64,000 nt of DNA from Arcuatula senhousia (Eukaryota > Mollusca > Bivalvia > Mytilida > Mytilidae): the NCBI GenBank assembly GCA_963971305.1, contig OZ020316.1, forward strand, positions 14,278,745 to 14,342,744, written 5' to 3'. Below are positions 12,840 through 21,543 of the stretch, piece after piece. Each line of letters opens with the position of its first letter. Position 1 is the first letter of the stretch. The position numbers and the translations under genes were made by a program. Under the pieces are notes generated by a model. That model saw only the letters and a program-made list of their open reading frames with translations, was not told where the DNA came from and did no database searches.

Positions 12840-13200
12840 CAACAGTGGGCCAACATTGTACAAACATAATGGTCACAGTGGGCCAACATTATGCCAACAT
12901 TGTGCCAACATTGTACCAACATAATTCACAGTGGGCCAACATAATGCCAACAGTGGGCCAACATTGTTCCAACAAAATGCCAACAGTGGGCCAACATTGT
13001 GCCAACACAATGCCAACATTATGCCAACATTGTGCCAACATAGTTCATCTACACTTACAACATTGGGCCAACGTTATGCCAACATGTTGGGACTACGTTG
13101 GCCCAACTTGCACTTATACGTTGGGCCAACATAGTTTTACAACGTCGGGCCAACATAGCAGCATATGTTGGGCCAACGCTGGCCCAACATTTGCATGCTG
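12840..13200. repeat. GGGCCAACAT-type motif array, likely subterminal repeats
   Basis: At least 20 copies of GCCAACATTG / GCCAACATAATG variants occur in ~360 bp, many as 'agtgggccaacat'. Toward the right end inverted forms appear (TTGGCCCAAC, TTGGGCCAACG), making short palindromes. The array directly follows the transposon's second gene and ends near GCATGCTGACTGGGT, where the element's 3' end may lie. In CACTA elements such arrays bind the accessory protein; that role here is inference. Long open frames across the array are by-products of the repeat. Confidence 0.65.
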
Positions 13201-13700
13201 ACTGGGTCGGCGCATACTGTTGAAAATTATTTTTAAATTTGGTGTTGAGATTATCACTCGTGGAGTGTAAACAGTGTGTAATGGCCGACGCAATGGTAAA
13301 AGAAAAAGTCGATAAGGCTAATAAATCATCTTTTAAAGATGAATTACTTCGACTTGATACTGACGAGGAAAGTATCAAAGGAAAGGCCCCCGCTAAAAGG
13401 AAAGCTAGCACAAAGGCAGCGACAAAGTCGACTACCGGTACTGGCAGTAGGGTCAATATTAAGGACGCTGTAAAAACCTCACCCCCTGTTGTAAACAACC
13501 AAGAAAACAATAATGATGTGATCATTAAAATGTTACAAGACATGAGAGAGGAACAAAGAAAGACAAATCAGAAAATTGTCGATGTAAACAAAAGAATAGA
13601 TGATATGTGTGAGGGTTATGATGATGATAACTATGAGGATTATGACAATGACGAGTACGATATGGACGAGGTCCATGATGATAACGTTGATATCAATGCT

Positions 13701-13713
13701 AACAAACGTCAGA
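13701..13713. repeat. Target-site duplication of LINE copy 1 (left)
   Basis: AACAAACGTCAGA at 13,701-13,713 is repeated exactly at 19,742-19,754. The DIRS gag frame runs up to the first copy and resumes after the second, so this 13-bp repeat marks the insertion. Confidence 0.9.
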
Positions 13714-14003
13714 TTGATTGATTGATTGGTATCTGCTTTATGTCCCGTCGGCGATATTGCAGCCATCATCGGGACAAAAACATGTTATAACTTAATAAAT
13801 CTTTAAAGTAAAACTAAGTCAAAAGACCGAGACTAAAACAAATTGTTATTGCTAATAAATAAATAAAAGTAAACACTTAAAATAATTTAAGTAAAAGCTA
13901 AAACTAATATTATCAAACGACAATTGTAAATAGAACATACAAAATTATCAGGTGAAACAAATTAAATGTTTATAAATAGTAAAATATTTAAAAAACAACA
14001 AAA
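13714..14003 (-). other. LINE copy 1 3' UTR and tetranucleotide tail
   Basis: A short A/T-rich 3' UTR contains 'tatcgccgacgggacataaag' just before the (CAAT)n tail. Copy 2 repeats it at 21,256-21,543. This end resembles the 3' end of the SINE-like elements here, which read 'tatagcgttgcacgggcgt' before 'aaaacaccaactcactc'. That suggests common recognition by the reverse transcriptase. Confidence 0.75.
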
Positions 14004-17000
14004 CTATAATTTTGCATACAATCCAACTTCCTTAAGGAAGTGGATGATGGCATCGTTTGGAGTGCCGCTGAACAAATCGTGCATAGAAGCACAGGTGAAA
14101 TACTTCACACGTATTGGAGCTACATCAACACAGTCAAGGAGAACATGCTTCACCGAATACGGAGAGTCACAAGGGATGCACACAGGTGCCTCCTTCTCTT
14201 GTGTCATCAAGTGGCCATGAGTGACTCTAGAATGTCCAATACGACATCTAGTGATGACCACTTGGTCTCGACGGCATCGGAATGAAGCATGATTCTCCCC
14301 AAGCTGTGGTTTTAACTCATGAAGTTTGTTGTGCTCAGCGGCAGCCCAAACCTCATCCCATAAACTTTGAACATATATACGGATTGCATTTCTGCAGTCC
14401 GAATAGGGAATAAAACATTTAGAAATTGGTTTGCGAAGGGCTTCCTTCGCAACCCTGTCCACGACTGAATTCCCATGAATACCAGTATGACTGGGTACCC
14501 ATAGGAAAATCAATTCTGCACCACCTCTCATCAATTGGTGAATCATGTAAACAATTTTACTAATTAATGGATGTTTTAGTTTGCAGTTCTCAATTGCCAA
14601 AAGACAAGCGAGAGAATCAGAACAGATAAAGAATTGTGCGTGCTCTGAAGCATCAATTAAACGAAGGGCTAAAATGATGGCTCTTGCTTCAGCTGTAAAA
14701 ATGGAAGCAGAAGATGGGAGGCGTTGGGTGGAAGTGCTATTACCCAAGATAGCAGCAGACGCAACGCTATCACCATCTTTAGAACCATCTGTATAAACAG
14801 TCAGAAAATCAGGGTATTTAGATTTAATTTCACAATAGTCCTGTTGAATGAGCAAATGATTTGTTTCAGTCTTTTTATGTTTTCGAAGATCAAAATTAAA
14901 TTCAGGTTTTAGAAGTTCCCAGGGTGGAACTTTTAAAGATGTAACAGGTTTTATCGTTTCCAAATCAATATTAAGATTAGCTAAATGTGGTGCAATACGA
15001 ATGCCAAATGGAGGAGTTTTGTTTTCGTGTTTTTCATAAACAGTTTTTAGAGGTGGGTTAAAAACACAGTCGTAGGCAGGGTTACCTGGGAAAGCTTTCA
15101 GCTTCGTAGCATATTGGAGACCGAGTTTTATTCTACGATGTTTCAGGGATGGTTCATTTGCCTCCGCATACAGGCTCTCAATAGGAGATGTCCTGTATGC
15201 ACCGAGGCAAAGTCGCAATCCCTGATGATGAACAGCATCTAAAATTTGCAAATAAGACTTTTTAGCTGATCCATATACAATAGAACCATAATCCAATTTC
15301 GATCTTACAAGGGACCTGTATAAATTTAAAAGAACAGATTTATCAGCTCCCCAGTCAGTACTGGAGACAACTTTTAAAATATCAAGAGCCTTGAGGCATC
15401 TTGATTTTAGCATTTTGATATGGGGTAGAAAGGACAGTTTTTTATCAAAAAGAACGCCAAGGAATTTCGCTTCTTCAACCATTTTAATTTTTTTGTTATA
15501 TAAATAAAGATCTGGGTCAGGATGGAGTTTTCTCTTTTTACAAAAATGCATAGCCACGGTTTTACTCTCTGAAAACTTAAAACCGTTTACAGAGGCCCAT
15601 TTTTCAATTCGATTAAGGCACAGTTGCAATTGCCTTTCAATAGTGTTCATGTTTTTGGCACTGTAGCATATTAAAAAATCATCAACATATAAGGAACCTT
15701 CAATATTATCTTTCAACACTTTGGCAATACTATTTATTTTGATACTAAAGAGAGTGACAGAAAGGATGCTTCCCTGAGGAACGCCCATTTCCTGATTAAA
15801 CTCTTCAGACATTGTTCTATTTACTTTAACATTAAAATGTCTATCAGACAGGAAGTCAGCCAAAAAATTCGGCAACCTTCCTTTCAACCCCATATCAGAA
15901 ATATCTTTTAAAATGCCATACTTCCATGTGGTGTCATAAGCTTTTTCGAGATCGAAAAAGATAGACACCACATGTTCGTTCTTCGCGAAAGCGTTCCGAA
16001 GAAATGACTCGAAACGGACCAAATGATCTTGTGTGCTCCTGCCTTGGCGAAAACCACACTGGATATTCGAAATGAGTCCATTGGACTCCAGGAACCAAAC
16101 AAGCCGATCATTGATCATACGTTCAAGAGTCTTGCAGACGCAGCTTGTCAATGCTATCGGACGATAGTTTGAAGCATCTGTATGATCCTTCCCTGGTTTA
16201 GGGATAGGAACAACAGTGGCAAGCTTCCATATTTCGGGCAATTTACCATTTATCCAAACATCGTTCATTAAATTTAAAAGAGTATTCATCGATATATCAG
16301 GAAGATGTTTTAGAAGCTGATAGTGGATATTGTCAGGGCCACAGGCCGTATCGTGTGCTTTACTTAAAGAAGTTTTGAGTTCATCCAAAGAAAAAGGAGA
16401 GTTGTAGCTTTCGGAGTTGTCAGAATTAAAGTTTAATTTGGTTTTCTCAGCTGTTTGTTTAAATTTTTGAAAATCAGGCTTGTAATTTGATGAAGATGAA
16501 TGTTTTGCAAAAGTCTCAGCTAATTTGTTGGCAATATCTTTTTCAGATGTTAAAGTGGAATTGCCAACATTAAGATGCTTAACAGATGATTTTGAGTTTT
16601 TACCTTTCATTTTCTGAATGAAGTTCCAAATTTTATTCATGGGAGTTCGAGAGGTTAAACCAGATACGAATTGTTTCCAGGATGTTCTTCTTGTTTGTTT
16701 GCATGTTCGTCTTGCCTTTGCCCGAAATATTCTAAAATTACTTAAATTTTCTTTAGTTTGATGGTTTTTAAAATGATTTTGAGCTTTGTTTCTATCGCCG
16801 ATAGCCTTGCCACACTCGTCGGTAAACCAGGGTTTATTAAGTTGTTTTGGAAATGCCGAGGTCTTAGGGATTGTTTCATCAGCTATAGAGATAAGGGTTT
16901 CATTGAATACAGAAATTGGTTCTTTAAATTCAGTAAAAAGTTCTGGTCTTAATTTTTCTGAACAGAGAATTGAAAATTTTTGCCAATCGGCTTTTTCTAA

Positions 17001-17681
17001 TTTATAACGAGGAATTCTTTGCTCAGGTTCACCAAAAAGATCTTTTAAAATGATAGGAAAGTGATCACTTCCGCAGAGATCATCATGGACTTGCCATGAG
17101 AAGTCTGTTAAAAGAGAAGGATCACAAATGGAAAGATCAATCGATGAATATGTTCCATTACCAGAGTGTAAAAAAGTAGAGGAGCCGTCATTGAAGATAC
17201 AAAGAGATTCTTTTGACAAAAAGTCTTCAATCTTTTTACCCTTATCATTAATGTTAACGCTACCCCACAATGGATTGTGAGCATTAAAGTCTCCCAATAC
17301 CATATATGGAGCAGGAAGCTGGTCCGTTAATTGCTTAAGTTGTACTAATGTTAAATTATTATTGGGTGGTACGTAAACTGAGCATAATGTGACTGTTTGA
17401 TGTAATGAAATCCGAACGGCAACTGCCTGCAGATCTGTAGTTAAAGGAATCGAACTATGAAGAACTCTGTCCTTAACTAAAATGGAGGATCCGCCTGCAG
17501 CTCGCTCAGTATTAGAAAACGTACTGTACATAGAAAAACCTTTCAAGGAAATGGTGTCAGTTTCCTTGAGGTGTGTTTCCTGAAGACAAAAGACAGTTGG
17601 ATTAAAAGACTGCACTAAGAGTTGTAATTCAAGAAAGTTGGCCTTAAGGCCTCGGCAATTCCATTGAATGATGGTACTCAT
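14004..17681 (-). CDS. LINE ORF2: endonuclease-reverse transcriptase-RNase H, intact (1,225 aa)
   Basis: The ATG at 17,681 overlaps the ORF1 stop (ATGA). Domains by residue: apurinic-type EEP endonuclease 1-220, with QWNCRGL (Asn8), LQETHL (Glu35), GDFNAH (Asp131, His135) and GSDHFP (Asp206, His207). The reverse transcriptase spans about 470-760, with SNYRPIALTS, FFDLEKAYD (Asp577), GVPQGSILS and YVDDFL (665-668). An RNase H domain spans about 955-1,085, with YTDGS (Asp965), FTAEA (Glu998), CSDS (Asp1022) and SHTGIHGNSVVD (His1065, Asp1075). The C-terminus has CIPCDSPYSVKHVLLDC, the CCHC-like tail common in this superfamily. All catalytic residues I can check are present. The protein nicks target DNA and primes reverse transcription of its own RNA; an RNase H domain is characteristic of I-group elements. 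Copy 2 is nearly identical except for one stop codon. Confidence 0.95.
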   Translation of the reverse strand: MSTIIQWNCRGLKANFLELQLLVQSFNPTVFCLQETHLKETDTISLKGFSMYSTFSNTERAAGGSSILVKDRVLHSSIPLTTDLQAVAVRISLHQTVTLCSVYVPPNNNLTLVQLKQLTDQLPAPYMVLGDFNAHNPLWGSVNINDKGKKIEDFLSKESLCIFNDGSSTFLHSGNGTYSSIDLSICDPSLLTDFSWQVHDDLCGSDHFPIILKDLFGEPEQRIPRYKLEKADWQKFSILCSEKLRPELFTEFKEPISVFNETLISIADETIPKTSAFPKQLNKPWFTDECGKAIGDRNKAQNHFKNHQTKENLSNFRIFRAKARRTCKQTRRTSWKQFVSGLTSRTPMNKIWNFIQKMKGKNSKSSVKHLNVGNSTLTSEKDIANKLAETFAKHSSSSNYKPDFQKFKQTAEKTKLNFNSDNSESYNSPFSLDELKTSLSKAHDTACGPDNIHYQLLKHLPDISMNTLLNLMNDVWINGKLPEIWKLATVVPIPKPGKDHTDASNYRPIALTSCVCKTLERMINDRLVWFLESNGLISNIQCGFRQGRSTQDHLVRFESFLRNAFAKNEHVVSIFFDLEKAYDTTWKYGILKDISDMGLKGRLPNFLADFLSDRHFNVKVNRTMSEEFNQEMGVPQGSILSVTLFSIKINSIAKVLKDNIEGSLYVDDFLICYSAKNMNTIERQLQLCLNRIEKWASVNGFKFSESKTVAMHFCKKRKLHPDPDLYLYNKKIKMVEEAKFLGVLFDKKLSFLPHIKMLKSRCLKALDILKVVSSTDWGADKSVLLNLYRSLVRSKLDYGSIVYGSAKKSYLQILDAVHHQGLRLCLGAYRTSPIESLYAEANEPSLKHRRIKLGLQYATKLKAFPGNPAYDCVFNPPLKTVYEKHENKTPPFGIRIAPHLANLNIDLETIKPVTSLKVPPWELLKPEFNFDLRKHKKTETNHLLIQQDYCEIKSKYPDFLTVYTDGSKDGDSVASAAILGNSTSTQRLPSSASIFTAEARAIILALRLIDASEHAQFFICSDSLACLLAIENCKLKHPLISKIVYMIHQLMRGGAELIFLWVPSHTGIHGNSVVDRVAKEALRKPISKCFIPYSDCRNAIRIYVQSLWDEVWAAAEHNKLHELKPQLGENHASFRCRRDQVVITRCRIGHSRVTHGHLMTQEKEAPVCIPCDSPYSVKHVLLDCVDVAPIRVKYFTCASMHDLFSGTPNDAIIHFLKEVGLYAKL

Positions 17682-19213
17682 TTTGGAGTCTGCGAAGGAT
17701 CGGAAAGTCTACCGAGTGATCGCCTACGTCTCCTCTGTGGAGACTGGCTCTGTGAACGGTCGACAGGTGTTTCCGATAGATCCATATCAGACTCCATGTC
17801 GTCACCAAGAGAGCCGAAACGATTATGCATATAAATAGCATCTCGTTCGGCCTTCTTTGATCTACGCATTTTAAGCGGTGACGTCTGCTGCGATGAACTC
17901 TGGCGTCTTCCTGGCTGTGAGGGTCGCTGCTGTCTATTTCCAGGTTGAGCAGCAGATGACGACCTTGAGGAAGACGATTGACTCTGTTTGGAAGAAACAG
18001 AAATTGATGGGGGTTGAGGATTAGAAGCTTTGGTTGGAGCTCCAAATCCAGCCCAAGATGATTTACGTGGAATTTTAAACAGTTCCTCATCGACCATTGA
18101 ATCATTATCTGGACCTGCTGTGGACTTACGTGGCGGGGGATGATTATCACACAACTCTTTCCAAGGCCTCGCGTATTTTATATTGCTTTTGGGGATATCA
18201 TCCACAAAACAGTCAGCACCAAACATCCATCCATTGGTGTTGCAAGTACGGGGCTTAATTTCACCCTCAGGCCAAGTGTACATGGTTTGCCAACCATATG
18301 TCCTAGAGGATTTAGCAGCCTCTGCGTAAGACATGGATGGTGCTGTATCACTCGAGATAGAGACTTGACGACGAGCTTCTTGGTAGGAAATGTTCTTTTC
18401 TGCTTTCAGTTTTTGGATTTCTTTTTCACGTAGAAGAGTTGGACATTGTTTTGAAGAAGAAAAATGATCACCACTGCAGTTTACACATTTTGGACTTTTA
18501 GTACAGTTGAAATCCGAGTGGCCTTCCTGAGCACACTTGACACATTTTTCCTTCCCGTTACAGGTGGCCTTCCCGTGGCCAAAACGTTGGCATTTAAAAC
18601 AACGGAGAGGATTCGGAATAAATATGTCTACGGACACTCTGAAAAGACCCAGATGAATGTGACTTGGTGGAGCTGCAGAATTGAATGTTATAAGGTAAGT
18701 ATTTAATTTAATAATGTTGTTGTCTTCCTTTTTTGTAAACCTTTTAACTTGTAACACACCCTGTGATGAAAGTTCAGAGCAGATTTCTTGCTCTGACAAA
18801 TCGGTAAGGTTTCGATCTCTATCTCGAATGATACCTTGAGATCGATTCAATGATCGATGAGCTTCAGCTGAAACAGGTAATTCTAAAATACGTGAAATGG
18901 TCATAATGTTTTTGGCTTGTTGTTGCTTTGTACACTCGACTAGAAGATTACCGGATCGGAGTTTCGTAACCTTTGGAACATCACTTCCGGTAACGCCTTT
19001 GATCGTTTTTGCAATGACAAAGGGCGAAACCTTTGACAAAGGACGAGTGGTATCTTTGCTTGAAATAACAATGAATTTAGGCCAACTATCATTTGTTGTA
19101 TTTTGACGTTTGGATGAAGCTGATACGTCTTGATCTTCACTGTCACTCAAAGAAATATTACGTTTTAAATTTTCATTAGAACTTGTTGCTTGTTGTTTTT
19201 TAGGGGAACCCAT
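17678..19213 (-). CDS. LINE ORF1: Gag-like RNA-binding protein with three zinc knuckles (511 aa)
   Basis: The first true Met of the frame is at 19,213 (MGSPKKQQ); the upstream part of the frame lacks ATG. The N-terminal ~50 residues are Ser/Lys-rich. Residues ~45-190 form an RRM-like region (KFIVISSKD, VTKLRSGNLLVEC). Three knuckles follow: Cys205/Cys208/His213/Cys218, Cys224/Cys227/His232/Cys237 and a variant Cys243/Cys246/His250/Cys257. The C-terminus is Ser/Gln/Arg-rich (SQSPQRRRRRSLG). Such proteins coat LINE RNA in the cytoplasm and assist target-primed reverse transcription. The stop overlaps the ORF2 start as ATGA. Confidence 0.92.
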   Translation of the reverse strand: MGSPKKQQATSSNENLKRNISLSDSEDQDVSASSKRQNTTNDSWPKFIVISSKDTTRPLSKVSPFVIAKTIKGVTGSDVPKVTKLRSGNLLVECTKQQQAKNIMTISRILELPVSAEAHRSLNRSQGIIRDRDRNLTDLSEQEICSELSSQGVLQVKRFTKKEDNNIIKLNTYLITFNSAAPPSHIHLGLFRVSVDIFIPNPLRCFKCQRFGHGKATCNGKEKCVKCAQEGHSDFNCTKSPKCVNCSGDHFSSSKQCPTLLREKEIQKLKAEKNISYQEARRQVSISSDTAPSMSYAEAAKSSRTYGWQTMYTWPEGEIKPRTCNTNGWMFGADCFVDDIPKSNIKYARPWKELCDNHPPPRKSTAGPDNDSMVDEELFKIPRKSSWAGFGAPTKASNPQPPSISVSSKQSQSSSSRSSSAAQPGNRQQRPSQPGRRQSSSQQTSPLKMRRSKKAERDAIYMHNRFGSLGDDMESDMDLSETPVDRSQSQSPQRRRRRSLGRLSDPSQTPK

Positions 19214-19741
19214 GATGATAGAAAAGAGTTTCACTGCCTTGCTCCCCGCCCGCCACGGAGCGCCAACAAGGGCGATGCTGTTGTACAACGGGTCTCCTGT
19301 TGAAAGCACCAGGGCTACAAGGACAGTATACTCGCACAGAGTATTCCTTTAGGGAGACAAGCATCGTGCCAGGGGTTACCCGGCGATACAACTCTCCAGA
19401 ATAACATCCACACGATTGACCCATGAGCCACCGCCTTCTGTAAAGCATAAATGGAATCAAATCAATATTTTCAAAAGTCAAAAACAGTAAATTTGAAATA
19501 AAATGAGAAGATGCTTCACAGGGCTTGGCGTGACCAGCCGATTGATCAGACCGAGCCAAATCTGACCGCCTGTCTAGGAGAAGTAAGGGCCAAAGCCCAC
19601 ATACGTGGACCAGGATCCCGTCCTCCCCCGACACAGGTCGCAACACACGGCAAACATGTTGACCCGTTTAGTCGCTTCTTACGACAAGCTTTACGGGCAG
19701 CTGCGGGACTATTCTTTTCACACCCGGTTCCCGCACGGGGG
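19214..19741 (-). promoter_or_regulatory. LINE copy 1 5' UTR with conserved 5' hairpins
   Basis: The 5' end, read on the minus strand from 19,741, starts CCCCCGTGCGGGAACC. A stem TGCGGGA/TCCCGCA is followed by a second stem CCCGT/ACGGG enclosing GTCG-TAAGAAG-CGAC. The same arrangement starts LINE copy 2 and the SINE-like elements. An internal promoter is expected in a LINE 5' UTR but no specific motif was identified. Confidence 0.6.
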
Positions 19742-20466
19742 AACAAACGTCAGAAATCAGCTGATGATGAACAGAGTAGATTTTCAAATATGAACAAGAA
19801 GTTCAGATCTGGTGAGAAATGTGGTCCCAAGCTTCATGACCAATTTGCTGAAAACATTACAAGTATTTTTCGTAATGGAATATCTGATGAGAAATTTAGA
19901 GAATTGATGAAAGATGAAAAAGTAACAAGACCAGAGAACTGTGACGGCCTTGTTTCAGTTCAATGTGACGAACTAATATGGGATCTTATTTGGCAAAGAA
20001 CAAAAACAAATGACAATAAGATGAGACACTGTCAAAATATAATTGTTAAAGGTTCTACAATATTGGCCAAAGTAATTGACAGGCTAGACAAGCTTATTGA
20101 AACTGAAGGCATTCAGAAAGATGAAGTATCAGCAATCTTTGAAGATTGCATGGATTCACTAGCTCTGTTTGGACATGCCAATAAAGAGATTTCCCACACT
20201 AGAAGGGAACTTATGAAACCAGATGTCAAGGATGAATACAGTCATTTATTTAACAAGTCTCAACCATTCAACAAGTGGCTGTTTGGCGGGGACGTGTCCA
20301 AGACCGTAAAGGACATCGGAGAATGCAGTAAGATTTCGAATCGTATTGCAGCTGGTTCTACTAGCACAAGCTATGGGTTCAATAGAAGTAGATACATGCC
20401 AAAACGTAGGTTTGGAAGAGGCAGGTCTCGAGGCAGCTCAAGACCCATGGTTATACACGACAGAGA

Positions 20467-21255
20467 GTAAAAAAACTCCAGGCTGAGCCTGAACAAATAC
20501 AGGACCTAAGTGTAGGTAATAAGACTCATATTAATATTGCCACATGTACAGAAAATGATGGTTTAAAAAATACAATAGATTTTCAAGCAGGTAGATTGAA
20601 AAATTTTGTCTCAGAATGGCAGAAAATAACTTCAGATGAAAAAATATTAAACATAGTTAGAGGATGTGAAATAGAATTCAAAGATAATGAGCCTCCAATG
20701 CAAATGTCGCATTCATTAAAAGAAATAAAATTTAATAAAACTGAAAATGAAGTTATAGAAAAAGAAATTGAATTTTTTTTAAAAATGAATGTTATTGAGG
20801 AAGTTAAATCAACAGAGGGAGAATTTATTTCTTCAATTTTTGTACGGCCTAAAAAGAATGGCGAATACAGAGTTATCTTAAATTTGAAAAAAATTAAACG
20901 AGTATGTAGAATATCATCATTTTTAGATGGATACTTTTGAATCGGCATTAAATTTAATTAAGCCAAATTCTTTTATGGCTAGTGTTGACTTGCGTCATGC
21001 ATACTATTCAGTATCAATTGATACTAATTTTAGAAAATATCTGAGGTTTTTCTGGAGAGACAAAATTTATCAATATACTTGTTTACCAAATGGAATAGGG
21101 TCTGCTCCAAGAATATTTACTAAAATCATGAAGGTGGCATATTCAACTTTGAGACAGAAAGGTCATGTAAATATGGGTTACATTGATGATTCTTTATTGT
21201 TGGGTGACTCTGCACAAGAGTGTACAGATAATGTGAATAATACAGTAACTTTATT
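20467..21255 (+). pseudogene. DIRS reverse transcriptase, N-terminal part, damaged
   Basis: The frame overlaps the end of ORF1 and reads through an acidic leader to the RT fingers (SSIFVRPKKNGEYRVILNLKK). A frameshift near 20,896-20,903 and a TAG at 20,924-20,926 interrupt it. The second part continues MDTFESALNLIKP, SVDLRHAYYSVSI, then LPNGIGSAPRIFTKIMK and YIDDSLLLGDS, the YxDD catalytic box with Asp codons at 21,185 and 21,188. LINE copy 2 then interrupts at 21,255. DIRS-type RTs are related to those of LTR elements. The two lesions rule out a functional product. Confidence 0.8.
21241..21255. repeat. Target-site duplication of LINE copy 2 (left)
   Basis: TACAGTAACTTTATT at 21,241-21,255 matches 27,248-27,262 exactly. 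The last ATT merges with the LINE's ATTG tail, so the true length may be 12-15 bp. Confidence 0.88.
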
Positions 21256-21543
21256 GATTGATTGATTGTTGGTTGCTTTATGTCCCGTCGGCGATATTGC
21301 AGCCATCATCGGGACATAAACAAGTTGATATAATTATGTTAATAACATGTTAATATAAAACAAAGTCAAAAGACCGTAGATAAAACAAAAAGTATGATAG
21401 GAAAATAAATAGATAAAATAATCATTAAAAAATAACACACTAAAACAATAAAACCATTTAAAGCAAGAGGAAAACAAAGAACTTAACAAAAATAAGCTAA
21501 ATATTATGACAACAAATTAACTTTCAAATGGTGATAACAAAAA

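Larger units (their letters stand above)
5193..13200 (+). mobile_element. Two-gene CACTA/EnSpm-like DNA transposon
   Basis: The element holds a tnp2-like transposase (5,188-7,266), a spliced DUF4806-type gene (7,368-12,512) on the same strand about 100 bp later, and a dense GGGCCAAC motif array (12,840-13,200). Plant CACTA elements likewise carry a transposase gene, an accessory DNA-binding protein gene and subterminal repeat arrays. Neither terminus nor a TSD could be fixed, and the 5' motif array is missing, so the left end may be truncated. Both genes carry disabling lesions. Grouping the three parts as one element is inference from order, orientation and spacing. Confidence 0.55.
13714..19741 (-). 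mobile_element. I-superfamily (Nimb-like) LINE, copy 1, full length with intact ORFs
   Basis: A complete ~6.0 kb non-LTR retrotransposon lies antisense to its DIRS host. From its 5' end (19,741) it has a ~530 bp 5' UTR, ORF1 (19,213-17,678), ORF2 (17,681-14,004) and a ~290 bp 3' UTR ending in a (CAAT)n tail, read on the plus strand as ATTGATTGATTG at 13,714. It is flanked by a 13-bp TSD. Gene order EN-RT-RNase H with a zinc-knuckle ORF1 fits the I superfamily. The Nimb label is my best guess and needs phylogeny. With both ORFs open it is a candidate for a recent, possibly competent copy. Confidence 0.9.
13281..20470 (+). pseudogene. DIRS gag-like ORF1, split by LINE copy 1
   Basis: Exonic parts are 13,281-13,713 and 19,755-20,470. 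Excluding the insertion and one TSD copy they keep one frame of about 382 codons ending TAA at 20,468. The start is taken as the ATG at 13,281 (MADAMVKEK), the first Met after an open stretch. The N-terminal part is Lys/Asp-rich with an acidic run (YDDDNYEDYDNDEYD) just before the insertion. The C-terminal part is mixed helical and ends Arg/Gly-rich (RFGRGRSRGSSR), typical of nucleic-acid-binding Gag tails in this class. The RT ORF follows in another frame and overlaps its end. No zinc knuckle is seen. Identity as Gag rests mainly on position. Confidence 0.7.

Noticed and set aside
12845..13543. Open frames of 67-162 codons on both strands across the GGGCCAAC array
   Set aside because: Their residues are translations of the tandem motif (GQHCTNIM-like repeats); the array explains them.
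19660..19741. HDV-like self-cleaving ribozyme at the LINE 5' end
   Set aside because: Known in some LINEs, so I tried the fold. P1-like and P4-like stems exist, but no partner for a P2 strand (pairing ACCGGGT) occurs downstream, so the double pseudoknot cannot form.
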